DNA of 64,000 nt, from assembly GCA_016841955.1 (NCBI GenBank), contig JAENYE010000004.1:62001-126000 (forward strand). The letters are read 5' to 3'. Below are positions 28,101-35,980 of the stretch, piece by piece (position 1 is the first letter of the stretch; each line of letters starts with the position of its first letter). The position numbers and the translations under genes are program-made. The DNA comes from Methanobacteriota archaeon (GTDB lineage: Archaea > Halobacteriota > Methanomicrobia > Methanomicrobiales > Methanoculleaceae). A model generated the notes under the pieces. The model did no database searches. It was not told where the DNA came from and was given only the letters and a program-made list of their open reading frames with translations.

Positions 28101-28408
28101 TGGCGTTCAGGGGGGTCATCGACCGGCTGGTGCAGCGGCCGGACGGCGCCTGGGTGCTCATCGACTACAAGACAGGGACCCCGGGCGACGTCGAGAAGCA
28201 CGCGGTCCAGATGACGGTCTACCGGCACGCCGCCGCCCAGATACTCGGGCAGCCGGTCGTCCCCTATCTCTACTTCGCCGACGGCGACCGCTGGGTGGAG
28301 GTTGCGGTGGATGAGGAGCGGGTCTTTGATGCGATAGAACGAGCGGTCAGGGGGATCGAAGAGGGGGTCTTCCGGACCGCGGCGCGCGAGGGGTGCCGGA
28401 GGGTATAA
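25109..28408 (+). CDS. addA: AddA-like UvrD/RecB-family helicase-nuclease
   Basis: A 1099-residue SF1A helicase with a C-terminal nuclease. Helicase motifs: I AGAGTGKTHVLVQKYL near residue 22, Ia LTFTEKAAGEM, II FVLVDEFQDTDPVQ near 368, III IVGDPKQSIYLFREAD, IV LDVNFRSTPEVV, V TVHAAKGLEFPVVVV near 732, VI FYVAATRARDHL. The nuclease core is GVIDRLVQRPD then LIDYKTG near 1010-1028, with the upstream His in LVVHEVF. With the AddB-like protein it should form a heterodimeric resection nuclease, a bacterial-type complex that is rare in archaea. Translationally coupled to the preceding gene. Confidence 0.92.
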   Translation: MGLTERQARAALDHSTSKCVTAGAGTGKTHVLVQKYLSLLEAGVGVGNILALTFTEKAAGEMKVRVRQAVAEKEGERWDAVRDEFLWAKISTFHSFCASVLREFPLEAGVGPAFAVLDEREAARLREEAVEDLIHGDPPAECREAVIGALRAVGAYELKNYLERLYARREASEAFFIALAESEERVLGAWRAVVERHWEEAVEAFLARAGSSIETLRDLATRYPGDRDPGETYLRAVEPHLADEIAVAAIAGVHKDPRFSARMGRKANWAGDDLDNFRAAYRNLDGCLKDHAGFLSLAVDPEDPFTRATLEFLRDLGTVFAAFLGAIETEKRRRNALDFDDLVDRTHRLFCDRDDIVAAHFRDRFRFVLVDEFQDTDPVQIAIIRAILGDLAREPANLFIVGDPKQSIYLFREADVTQFRHTRDMIERDLGGETIALDVNFRSTPEVVGFTNAVFGALMAESGRPWEFLYEPLRANRKEDAGSVELLLCPKVRDRASGRRAEADLAARKIRAIVKRGEKPVSRDGEVRPAGYGDVAVLLERRTNLAYYEWALGRYGVPYHVHAGLGFYERQEVYDLYNILRFLANYLDDAALYGLLRSPYFGFSDARLFSIARPGVSLWERLRAEDPDAASTLLGWLSLSRRLPPARLIRRIVDESGIAVIFGGMAGGEQAGANVEKLIAIAREADCSTLPDLVAELGRCIDDGQREGDAHLDLASADAVSIMTVHAAKGLEFPVVVVPDLAETPRSGGGTIMVEDGLRLGVSIPNPANDHEREETPILRVLRDEHRQKEEAERKRLFYVAATRARDHLILCGETPAEAPETLRDGKTRMAWLAHCLGLSPEVCARGEAGLALPGGERLRIPLTLDPAAIPVDVRETAPVSLPLPDDVPAAAVPAALLPDGEEEHAYSASELERYLHGPAESRPPGIAAGEDPLARGLVVHEVFRGREPAAVLRRYGVDPGRAGEYRELYERFLASPLMQGVTRDHREVPFWARVHGVAFRGVIDRLVQRPDGAWVLIDYKTGTPGDVEKHAVQMTVYRHAAAQILGQPVVPYLYFADGDRWVEVAVDEERVFDAIERAVRGIEEGVFRTAAREGCRRV

Positions 28409-28421
28409 GAGGGCGGATGTA

Positions 28422-28435
28422 TTATTCAAGAATAA
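28422..28435. promoter_or_regulatory. 14-bp palindrome just upstream of the MNT pseudogene
   Basis: TTATTC, two As, GAATAA form a perfect dyad that ends 2 bases before the ATG at 28438. Toxin-antitoxin modules of this kind are often autoregulated, so this may be the old operator. Confidence 0.4.
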
Positions 28436-28470
28436 CAATGCATCCCCTCGCCCAGATCCGGCAGAATCTG

Positions 28471-28515
28471 CGCACCTGCGGTGCTCGAGTTCCTGCCCTT
28501 TGGCCAGTCGCCCTG
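28471..28515 (+). repeat. Short dispersed repeat inserted in the MNT gene, copy 1 (45 bp)
   Basis: Starts CGCACCTGCGGTGCTCGAG. It is bounded by a 9-base direct repeat CTGCGCACC (28468-28476 and 28513-28521), as expected of a target duplication. About 80% identical to copy 2. CGCACC/GGTGC gives a short hairpin at its left end. Confidence 0.65.
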
Positions 28516-28646
28516 CGCACCCTCCGGGAACGCTACGGCGTGGCCCGTATCGGCATCTTCGGATCGTTGTGCGGAACGAAGCCACCCCGGCAAGCGACAT
28601 CGACATCCTGGTGGAGTTCCGGGAGGGAGAGGAGACGTTCGATGCC

Positions 28647-28688
28647 CGCACCTGGCGGTGCTCAAGCTCCTGCCGGTAGCCAGTCGCA
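28647..28688 (+). repeat. Short dispersed repeat inserted in the MNT gene, copy 2 (42 bp)
   Basis: Starts CGCACCTGGCGGTGCTCAAG and ends GCCAGTCGCA. Length is a multiple of three but it brings an in-frame TAG (28677-28679). Flanked by CGCAC at both ends. Shares CGCACCTG, CGGTGCTC, TCCTGCC and GCCAGTCGC with copy 1 in the same order. Confidence 0.65.
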
Positions 28689-28803
28689 CACTTTATGGAC
28701 CTCAAGTTCTACCTTGAAGACCTCCTGGGGCGAAGGACGGATCTCGTCATCGCCGACACCTTAAAGCCCCGCATCCGGGATGCCGTCCTTGGCGAGGTCG
28801 TCT

Positions 28804-29138
28804 ATGCCTAGAGACTTCCTGCTGTATCTTGAGGATATCCGCGACGCCATCGCCTCAATCCGCTCCTATGTTGGTAACCGAACGTTTGAGGAACTCGTGG
28901 GCGATCGCATGCGCCTCGACGCCGTCGTGCTCAAGTTTATCACCATCGGGGAAGCGACAAAACAGATTCCCACGAGCGTCACCCGGAGATCGAATGGCGA
29001 AAGATTGCCGTGCTCCGTGATATCAGCGTTCACTCCTATTATGCGGTGAAACCAACGATTCTCTGGGATATCATCCAGACCAAACTCGGGCCCCTGGAGG
29101 ACGCGATAGAGACGATGATCCGGGAAGAAGAGGAGTAA
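28804..29138 (+). pseudogene. Frameshifted HEPN (HepT-type) ribonuclease toxin gene
   Basis: The first 60 residues (MPRDFLLYLEDIRDAIASI to IGEATKQIP) read well, then the frame changes near 28980 and the rest continues as HPEIEWRKIAVLRDISVHSYYAVKPTILWDII to the TAA at 29138. LRDISVHSY carries the HEPN R-x4-6-H active-site pattern. Both halves match the DUF86/HepT family, and the intact copy at 36743 has the same layout. One indel has broken it; with the antitoxin gene also dead the locus is a decayed toxin-antitoxin module. Confidence 0.8.
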
Positions 29139-29252
29139 CGGCAGGGCGATCGGTCGTCACCCGCGGTGGTGTGCCGGAAGGGAACGAGCCACGTCGCGGG
29201 CACGGCGGCACCTCTGCGTATGGCTGCCCGTTCTCCCGGATTCACTCTGTAC

Positions 29253-29414
29253 TCAATCATAAAGGCCCATTGCCAGGTAGTCGTCGTCCGAGAGCTCGTC
29301 CCAGAGTTCGAGGACGACCGAGCCGTCGTCCAGGACATCGCCCGGGATGACCCAGTCGGAGTCGACTGCCCTGACTTCTTCAACCCCCTCCGGGGTTTTC
29401 ACGAGCACTCTCAT
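29253..29414 (-). CDS. Small acidic hypothetical protein
   Basis: A 53-residue protein, MRVLVKTPEGVEEVRAVDSD then WVIPGDVLDDGSVVLELWDE, probably a small beta-barrel, rich in Asp/Glu/Val. The ATG at 29414 has GGAGAC 7 bases upstream and overlaps as ATGA the stop of a possible upstream ORF. No family recognised. It has codon usage like its neighbours and is convergent with the HEPN pseudogene. Confidence 0.55.
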   Translation of the reverse strand: MRVLVKTPEGVEEVRAVDSDWVIPGDVLDDGSVVLELWDELSDDDYLAMGLYD

Positions 29415-29686
29415 GGTTTTGTCTCCGTTCTGCGGCCAACCTGATCGGCATTCTCCTGCACCGCGTACAGGCATGTTGCCGTAAGGTCGTACGCAACGGC
29501 CGGAGATCGGCCCTGGCCGGATAAAAACCTTCCCGATTCGCTCCCTGAGTTCTTTTCATAGAATCGGGGTCGCAAGACCGTTGAGTATCCCGTGGTTTGG
29601 CCATGACCGACCGCTGGAAGGAGACAGGTTCCGATAGCGCCGAACGCCAGGCCAAGGAGAATAAGCCCCGCGAAAGACCCCGGCAA
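29411..29686 (-). CDS. Possible small membrane or secreted protein
   Basis: A 91-codon frame from a TTG at 29686. Residues 5-27 are strongly hydrophobic (FAGLILLGLAFGAIGTCLLP), which could be a signal or a membrane helix; the rest is polar. Its TGA overlaps the next gene's ATG. The start codon is poor and no ribosome site is visible, and other frames are open too, so this may be chance. Confidence 0.3.
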   Translation of the reverse strand: MPGSFAGLILLGLAFGAIGTCLLPAVGHGQTTGYSTVLRPRFYEKNSGSESGRFLSGQGRSPAVAYDLTATCLYAVQENADQVGRRTETKP

Positions 29687-29756
29687 TGACTTTATCCCGG
29701 CAACCGGGCAGCGTTTCCGTCCGCCATAGGTATACCGGCGAGGTCCGCACCGCCCT

Positions 29757-30370
29757 TCAGACCTCGTATGCCATCTGTATCAGGTTTGCGCAGACCACCC
29801 GGAGCATGAGTTTTGCGGGCGAGGGAGGGATGTGCCCGGAGAACTGTTTCCAGGCTTCCTCGATCATCCCCACCGCCTCCTCCGTACACTTCTCCACCGC
29901 TCCGGACTTCCTGACCAGCGCTATCCCTTCGGCGAGAACCGCTTCGTCCTCCCGCAACGCAGGGGTGCAGAGGATCTCCTTGAGCCTCTCCGATTCCGTG
30001 CCGCCGAGCAGCCCGATCGCCCGGAAGATCGCATACGTCGGTTTCCCCGCCTTCAGGTCCTCGCCCTGCACCTTCCGCCACTCCGGCGAGCCGCTGAAGT
30101 TCAGCACGTCGTCGATGACCTGAAAGACGATGCCCATCGCCCTGCCGAACGAGAGGCAGGCCTCTTTCTTCTCGTCGGCAAGGTCCAGAAGATCGCCGAG
30201 AGGGCAGCGACCCCTTCGGTGGCCGAAGCGGTCTTGTAAGAGTACATCTGCAGGATCTGGGCATCGAGGCTGTTTTCCAGCCACCGATCAAGGTTCTCCC
30301 GCGAGATGTTCCCCGACCAGTAGATGTCCTGGGCCTGGCCGAGATGGGCTTTGAACGATGTCTCGGTCAT
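29757..30370 (-). pseudogene. Remnant of a geranylgeranyl/farnesyl diphosphate synthase gene
   Basis: C-terminal part of a trans-prenyl synthase, which would make C15-C20 lipid precursors. It begins at an internal helix (HLGQAQDIYWSGN), continues to YSYKTASATEGVAALSAIF, shifts frame near 30195, and goes on in the second frame with FQVIDDVLNFSGSPEWRKVQG, the second Asp-rich motif, to the stop at 29757. The N-terminal half with the first DDxxD motif is missing and replaced by a PEP-synthase fragment. Truncation plus frameshift make it a pseudogene; the functional copy must be elsewhere. Confidence 0.8.
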
Positions 30371-30557
30371 CAGCGTCAGGATTGTGTAGCGCTGCCGTCC
30401 ACTCCACAAAGAAGTCCGCCGCGAGAACGAAGCCCGGCGGGACGGGGAGGCCGGCCCGGACCATCCTGTGCAGCGATGCCGCCTTCCCCCCCGTGGCCCT
30501 GCCGGTATCGGCATCCCTATCGCCGAGGAATACGACGGAACCGCTGCAGCCATCCAT
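30371..30557 (-). pseudogene. N-terminal fragment of a PEP synthase/pyruvate phosphate dikinase gene
   Basis: Reads TGRATGGKAASLHRMVRAGL, then PVPPGFVLAADFFVEW, the family's N-terminal nucleotide-binding opening, from an ATG at 30557, and after about 60 residues runs into the prenyl synthase remnant in a different frame. The rest of the roughly 800-residue enzyme is absent. A deletion or recombination appears to have joined two unrelated genes. Confidence 0.7.
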
Positions 30558-30724
30558 GCTTGACAGGTAATTGTCCTCTCCGCAGTTATGTGCATTGCCA
30601 TGGGCGGGCGGAGAGTAAACTGCCGTGCTCTCCCGGTACCTGCCTGCCGCTCTCCCGGGTCGCGCATCGCCATTGCCCGGAAGGCAATAGGGGAGACGGA
30701 TCGTTCCCGGTTAAGGGTTTTCCA

Positions 30725-30745
30725 CAATTATAAATAAATAATAAA
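30725..30745 (+). promoter_or_regulatory. Probable TATA region of the sensor kinase gene
   Basis: The run AATTATAAATAAATAATAAAG lies about 40 bases before the ATG at 30780, in otherwise GC-rich sequence. Confidence 0.45.
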
Positions 30746-30779
30746 GACAGAATAATTTCGTACAAGTGGAGTCCTGCCG

Positions 30780-33700
30780 ATGACACCGTTTTCTGGCGCT
30801 TCTGCCGAATCCGCGCCGGCGCTGCAGATCCTCGACCTGCTCGACGAGGGCATGCTCCTGGTCGGTCCGGAGAACCGTATCGTCTGGGTCAACAGAGCAC
30901 TGCAGCACTGTCTCGACGTCGACCGGGACGCTCTTTTCGGCAGCGATGCCGGGGAGTTCTTAAGCCGGTTTCTTCTGCCCCGGATCGTCGAAGAGGAGTG
31001 CAGAGGGGCGATCGCAGCATCGCTGCGTGACCGCGCCGAACTCCCCGACCTTGCCTGCACCATCCGGACCAGAGAAGGAGGAGAGCGGCGGATCCGGTAC
31101 TCCAGCAGGGTCGGCGAGGATGGTCGCATGCAACTCGTCCGCCTGCGGGATCTTCGGCCGGACGGCGAGCAGGAGATGCTGGCAACTATCCTTTCCCATC
31201 TGCCGGAGACGGTGAATATCCTGGATCGGGACCTCCGGTACGTCCACGTGGATAGGGAGTTCGCCCGTAAACTCGGGCTGGAACCGCACGAGATGGTGGG
31301 GAAGACCTGGGAGGAGCTCGGGTTTTCGATGGAGGGGGCAGGCCCGTACTTCGAGAAGGTCAGGGAGGTCTTCGCCACCGGAAGGGCGGTGCGGGGAGAG
31401 GTCCGCCATGCCGTAATACGGGATGTCGAGTACAGCGAGTATATCTCAGTCCCGATTCCCGGGCCGTCGGGCAGGGTCGAGCGTGTCCTGACGGTCTCTC
31501 GCGACATCACCGACCGGAAACGGGCGGAGCGGGAACTGGCGCACAAGCACGAGCTGCTGCAGACGATCGTCGATACGATCCCGGTGATGATCACGATCTA
31601 TGATCCGAACCTGAAGACGTTCCGGTTCAACCGTGCGTTGCGCGAGATACTGGGCTGGACGGAGGAAGACGCACGCGGCGGCGATCTCATGGCGTTATGC
31701 TATCCCGACCCTGAGTACCGGGAGATGGTCGGCCGGTTCATGCAGTCGCTCGCGCCCGGGTGGCGGGACTTTGTGTTGAGGGCAAAGGACGGCTCGTCGG
31801 TCGAGAGTTCCTGGGCAAACATCCGTCTCTCCGACGACACTCAGGTGGGCATCGGCATCGATATCCGCGAACGGAAGGCAGGAGAGAGGGCGCTCCGGGA
31901 GAGCGAGGAACGGTTCCGCGGCATCTACGAGAGGGCCGGGATCGGCATTGCTCTCGTGGGGCTGGACGGATGCATCATCGACAGCAACCCGGCATTCCAG
32001 GAGATGCTCGGGTACCGTCCGGATACGCTCCACGGCAGACATTTTGCCGATATCACCTTCCCCGACGACCTATCGGAAGACATGGCGCTCGCGGCGTCCC
32101 TCGTTGCCGGAGAGATCGACGCCTACCGGCTGGAGAAGCGCTACGTGACGGAAGACGGGCAGATCCTCTGGGGAATGCTGACGGCGTCCCTCATCCGGGA
32201 CGCAGAGGGAAGTCCACAGTCCATCATAGGGATGGTCGAGAACATCACCGGCCGCAAGCGGATGGAGGACGCCCTCCGGGAGAGCGAGGAGCGGTACCGT
32301 TCCCTTGTCGAGCTCATGCCGGACGCCGTCGTCGTACACCAGAACGGCATCATTGCTTACGTGAATCCTGCCTGCGTCCGGATTGCAGGCGCCAGGAGTC
32401 CTGAAGACTTCGTGGGCAAACCGCTGGATCTCTTCGTCCACCCCGAGTACCGCGATCTCGTCGCCGAGCAGATCCGCCGGATGCAGCAGGAAGGCACGGC
32501 TACCCCGCTATTCGAACAGGAGCTCCAGACCCTTGACGGCCGGACCATCCGTGTTGAGATCAAGGCGACCCCCATACTCTACCAGGGCCGGCCTTCTGTT
32601 ATGGTTGCTTTCCGGGACATCACCGAGCGCAAACAGGCACAAGAGGCCCTGATTAATGCAAACGCGTACAACCGGGCCCTTATCGAGGCGAGCATCGATC
32701 CGTTCGCCACCATCGATGTCGAAGGCAGGATCACCGACGTGAACGCCGCTGTCGAAAAAGCGACCGGGTATACACGCGACGAACTGATCGGCACGGATTT
32801 TTCCGGGTATACCACCGAACCGGACCGGGCACGTGCGGGAGCCCGAAAGACCTTTTTGGACGGCGAGCTCCGCGATTACCCGATGGAGATCCGGCACCGT
32901 GACGGGAGGAGGATCCCGGCGCTCTTCAATGCCGCCGTGTACCGGGACGCGCAGGGACGGGTGGTCGGCGTCTTTGCGGCGGCGCGGGACATCACCGAGC
33001 GCAAACAGGCGGAGGCGGCTCTCCGGGAGCAGGCCGACGAGCTCACCCGGGTGAACCGGGAACTGGATGAGGCGCACCGGGAGGCGAACCTGTACCTGGA
33101 TATCCTCACCCACGATGTCCGGAACGCAAACAACGTCTCCACGATGTATGCCGATCTTCTGCTCGAGCTGCTGGGAGGCGAGCAGAAGGCCTACGCACAG
33201 AAACTGCACGACAGTATCCGGCGGAGCACCGAGATCCTGAAGAACGTCGCAACCATCCGCCGGATCCACCGGGAGTCGGCCGGCCTTTCGCCGGTGGACC
33301 TCGCCGCCGTCATACGGGAAGAGATCGGGACCTTTCCGGCGGCGTCAATCCGCTATGACGGCCGGCCGGCTTGGGTCTGCGCGGACGGCCTTCTCTCGAT
33401 GGTCTTTACGAACCTGATAGGGAACGCCGTCAAGTTCGGCGGCCCGGATGTCCGGATCACCATCCGGGTGGAGGAACTGAACGGCGAGGTGCTGGTCTCG
33501 GTCGAAGACACCGGCCCCGGTATCCCGGACGAGGTGAAGGGAGTGCTCTTCCACCGGTTCGAGCGGGGGCTCGGGCATGGCAGGGGCGAAGGCCTCGGGC
33601 TCTATATCGTCCGGACGCTCGTGGAACGCTACGGCGGCAGGGTCCGGGTCGAGGACCGGGTGCCCGGACATCCGGAGGAGGGAGCGGCGTTTCGGTTCAC

Positions 33701-35102
33701 CCTGGTCAGGGCCCCGCAGGACGGGGCGGTAGCGGAGCAGGTGAGCCCTTCAGCGGGAGAGGAGAACCCGGCAGGGAGCCATGATACGGAATGCGGTTAT
33801 CTCCGCTCGGCCGTCGAGCTCGTGAAGGATGCCGTTCTCGTCGCGGACGATGCCGGAACTCTCATAGATGCCAATCCTGCGGCCTGTACCCTGCTCGGGT
33901 ATACCCGGGAAGAGTTGCTGCAGCGGTCGGTCTTTGAGATCTGCGCAGACAGGGAGGCGGGGCACGAGTTCTGGCAGGAATTCCTGGAAAGAGGCATAAT
34001 GCAGCGCGAATGCGAGCTCGCCCGGAAGGACGGCACCACGGTCGGAGTGGAATGCAACGTTGCGGCACGGATAGCACCCGGTATCCACGTGACCGTCATC
34101 CGGCCCGTCACCGGAGAGACGCGGATGGAGGAGGCCCTGCAGTTCGAGCGCGATCAGCTCCTCTCGATCTTCGACGGCCTTGAGGCGATTGTCTACGTCA
34201 CGGACCCCGTGACGAACGAGATCCTGTATGCAAACCCCTTCCTTACAAAAGCGCTCGGCAGGGACGTTGTCAGCGGGCTATGCTACCGCGAGTTCCAGGG
34301 CCTTGAGGCGCCGTGCCCGTTCTGCACCAACGAGATCATCCTCAGGCAGAAGCCGGAACCATACCGGTGGGAGTTCTATAACCCGATTCTCGATATCCAT
34401 TTGGACATCGTCGACCGGATCATCCGGTGGCCCGACGGGCGGGACGTGCGGCTCGAGGTTGCGATCGATATCACCGAGCGGAAGCGGGCCGAGCTTGCCC
34501 TGCAGGAGAGTGAAGAGCAGTTCCGGGCGCTCCTGGACGCGACGCCCGATGCCACGGTACTCATCGACCGGGAAGGTACCATCCTCGCCCTGAACGAGGC
34601 GATGGCCGCACGGTCCGGGAGGAGTATAGAAGACCTTCGGGGAACATGCGTGTACGACCTCTTCCCGCCCGATCTGGCCGCAGCCCGGAAGAAGTGGGCC
34701 GATGAGGCCTTCTCCTCGGGCAAGCCCCTCCGGATGACCGACGAGTATAAGGGGAGGATCTTTGATAATATCCTCTTCCCGATCCAGGGCGCAAACGGGC
34801 AGGTCAGGCGGCTCGCGGTCATCTCCTCCGACGTCACCGACCAAAAGCAGGTCGAGAAGATCCGGCGGGAGGCATACGACCGGATCGAGCAGAATATAGA
34901 ACAGTTCGCGATCCTGGCCGATCATATCCGCCAGCCGCTCCAGGTGATCCTCGGCATGACCGAACTGCTCGACGAAGGGACGGCTACGGAGAGGATCCAG
35001 GAGCAGGTCGAGCGGATCAACGCGATCGTCAAGCAGCTCGACCGGGGCTGGATTGAGTCCCGGAAGATCCGGGAGTTCCTGCGGCGGCACGAGACGGCGT
35101 AG
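30780..35102 (+). CDS. Large multi-PAS sensor histidine kinase with an internal kinase core
   Basis: A 1440-residue, apparently cytoplasmic sensor (no membrane segment seen). About six PAS/PAC units occupy residues 1-755 (each ends DITxRKxxE). Then a helical dimerisation part with the phosphorylated His in LDILTHDVRN near 777, and HATPase motifs NLIGNAVKFG (about 879), DTGPGIP (910) and GLGLYIV (938). Three more PAS units follow (about 1005-1370), the second with a CPFC Cys pair. The C-terminus is a second helical region with an H-box-like LADHIRQPLQVILGMTEL near 1380 but no second ATPase. Methanogen kinases with HDxRN boxes are common; this order is unusual. No response regulator gene is adjacent. 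Confidence 0.9.
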   Translation: MTPFSGASAESAPALQILDLLDEGMLLVGPENRIVWVNRALQHCLDVDRDALFGSDAGEFLSRFLLPRIVEEECRGAIAASLRDRAELPDLACTIRTREGGERRIRYSSRVGEDGRMQLVRLRDLRPDGEQEMLATILSHLPETVNILDRDLRYVHVDREFARKLGLEPHEMVGKTWEELGFSMEGAGPYFEKVREVFATGRAVRGEVRHAVIRDVEYSEYISVPIPGPSGRVERVLTVSRDITDRKRAERELAHKHELLQTIVDTIPVMITIYDPNLKTFRFNRALREILGWTEEDARGGDLMALCYPDPEYREMVGRFMQSLAPGWRDFVLRAKDGSSVESSWANIRLSDDTQVGIGIDIRERKAGERALRESEERFRGIYERAGIGIALVGLDGCIIDSNPAFQEMLGYRPDTLHGRHFADITFPDDLSEDMALAASLVAGEIDAYRLEKRYVTEDGQILWGMLTASLIRDAEGSPQSIIGMVENITGRKRMEDALRESEERYRSLVELMPDAVVVHQNGIIAYVNPACVRIAGARSPEDFVGKPLDLFVHPEYRDLVAEQIRRMQQEGTATPLFEQELQTLDGRTIRVEIKATPILYQGRPSVMVAFRDITERKQAQEALINANAYNRALIEASIDPFATIDVEGRITDVNAAVEKATGYTRDELIGTDFSGYTTEPDRARAGARKTFLDGELRDYPMEIRHRDGRRIPALFNAAVYRDAQGRVVGVFAAARDITERKQAEAALREQADELTRVNRELDEAHREANLYLDILTHDVRNANNVSTMYADLLLELLGGEQKAYAQKLHDSIRRSTEILKNVATIRRIHRESAGLSPVDLAAVIREEIGTFPAASIRYDGRPAWVCADGLLSMVFTNLIGNAVKFGGPDVRITIRVEELNGEVLVSVEDTGPGIPDEVKGVLFHRFERGLGHGRGEGLGLYIVRTLVERYGGRVRVEDRVPGHPEEGAAFRFTLVRAPQDGAVAEQVSPSAGEENPAGSHDTECGYLRSAVELVKDAVLVADDAGTLIDANPAACTLLGYTREELLQRSVFEICADREAGHEFWQEFLERGIMQRECELARKDGTTVGVECNVAARIAPGIHVTVIRPVTGETRMEEALQFERDQLLSIFDGLEAIVYVTDPVTNEILYANPFLTKALGRDVVSGLCYREFQGLEAPCPFCTNEIILRQKPEPYRWEFYNPILDIHLDIVDRIIRWPDGRDVRLEVAIDITERKRAELALQESEEQFRALLDATPDATVLIDREGTILALNEAMAARSGRSIEDLRGTCVYDLFPPDLAAARKKWADEAFSSGKPLRMTDEYKGRIFDNILFPIQGANGQVRRLAVISSDVTDQKQVEKIRREAYDRIEQNIEQFAILADHIRQPLQVILGMTELLDEGTATERIQEQVERINAIVKQLDRGWIESRKIREFLRRHETA

Positions 35103-35191
35103 GGGCTCCGGCCGGGGGTGCTGCCCGGTAGGTGCGGATCGTTCCCGCGGAGTTTTCCATTGCCCGCCGCCGCCGGGAACGGCCGGGTGAT

Positions 35192-35857
35192 CTATCCTTC
35201 GTCCCCGGCAGGGCAGGCGAGTTCGCAGGCACGGCAGTGGTCGATCCGTTCCCTGCCGGAGGCCTTGTCGGCGTTCATCCGCGCCAGGCACCGCTCCCGG
35301 CTGAACCTCCCGGTGCCGAAGGCATCCATCGGGCAGGCACGGGTGCAGTACTGCTCGCAGCCTGCACAGGGTTTTTCTCTCTCCAGGAGATCCCGGTCGG
35401 GGCAGTCCAGGTCGGTCCATATCGCCCGGAACCGGATTCGCGGTCCGTAGCCCGGGACGAGGACGAGGTTGTTTCTCCCCATCCTCCCGATGCCCGCCAT
35501 GCAGGCCGCATCTTTGAGGTAGATCCCGCCGTCCTGGAGCTGGTAGGGGATGACCCGGGTCCGGACTCCGTACTGCTCCTGCAGCCAGCGGGCGAGCTCC
35601 CTGCCGATATGCCCGAGGACCCTATCCCCGGGCGTTCCCCGGCCCGGTTCCCAGAGGTCGAGTTCGGGGTGCTCAGGGTCGTGGGAGAGCCCGAGGACGA
35701 TGTAGGTCCCCCGGTCGGTCTGCGAGCCCCGGTACCCGTCCGCGACCGCCGAAGGGCAGTCGATGAGCATCTTTGCAGGGACGGCGCCCGCCACGTCCGC
35801 CCCGAGTTCGCGTGCCTTTCGGATGGCCGCCCTGATGATCTCCCGGTCGTCGGGCAT
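35192..35857 (-). CDS. QueG-like 4Fe-4S protein (epoxyqueuosine reductase family)
   Basis: A 221-residue protein with the middle and ferredoxin parts of the QueG family: GIGRMGRNNLVLVPGYGPR near residue 128, then CAGCEQYCTRACP and HCRACELACP, seven or eight Cys for two 4Fe-4S clusters. It lacks the C-terminal HEAT-like part of true QueG (about 380 residues). Short archaeal relatives are electron-transfer or cobamide-linked proteins of unknown role. I start at ATG 35857; the frame is open to a TTG at 35911. No clear ribosome site. The gene is divergent from hsp20. Confidence 0.8.
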   Translation of the reverse strand: MPDDREIIRAAIRKARELGADVAGAVPAKMLIDCPSAVADGYRGSQTDRGTYIVLGLSHDPEHPELDLWEPGRGTPGDRVLGHIGRELARWLQEQYGVRTRVIPYQLQDGGIYLKDAACMAGIGRMGRNNLVLVPGYGPRIRFRAIWTDLDCPDRDLLEREKPCAGCEQYCTRACPMDAFGTGRFSRERCLARMNADKASGRERIDHCRACELACPAGDEG

Positions 35858-35925
35858 TGGAGAAGGGTTAGGGGCGGGGGGTGAAGAACGATCCGGTTGT
35901 TCGTCTTCCAAAAGAGGGACCCCAA

Positions 35926-35936
35926 GAACTTATATG
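35926..35936. promoter_or_regulatory. TATA element between queG-like and hsp20 genes
   Basis: AACTTATATGA lies about 50 bases ahead of the hsp20 ATG. Its inverse reads CATATAAG, which could also serve the divergent Fe-S gene. Confidence 0.5.
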
Positions 35937-35980
35937 AGCGAGAGCGTGTAGGCTGCACGACACCTGGAGGAGTTGAGAGT

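Larger units (their letters stand above)
28438..28811 (+). pseudogene. Broken MntA-type nucleotidyltransferase (antitoxin) with two short insertions
   Basis: The gene would encode a minimal nucleotidyltransferase that neutralises the HEPN partner. Pieces in order: MHPLAQIRQNL, a 45-bp in-frame insert, RYGVARIGIFGS, a one-base frameshift near 28568, EATPASDIDILVEFREGEE (catalytic DxD), a 42-bp insert carrying a TAG stop, and FMDLKFYLEDLLGRRTDLV to the stop at 28811. Removing the two inserts and restoring one base gives a normal-length MNT protein. The 3' end overlaps the HEPN start by 8 bases, the usual layout. It cannot make the full protein as it stands. Confidence 0.85.

Noticed and set aside
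34278-35420. Antisense ORF running from the kinase gene into the QueG-like gene
   Set aside because: Spans two real genes and an intergenic gap, with shadow-like composition.
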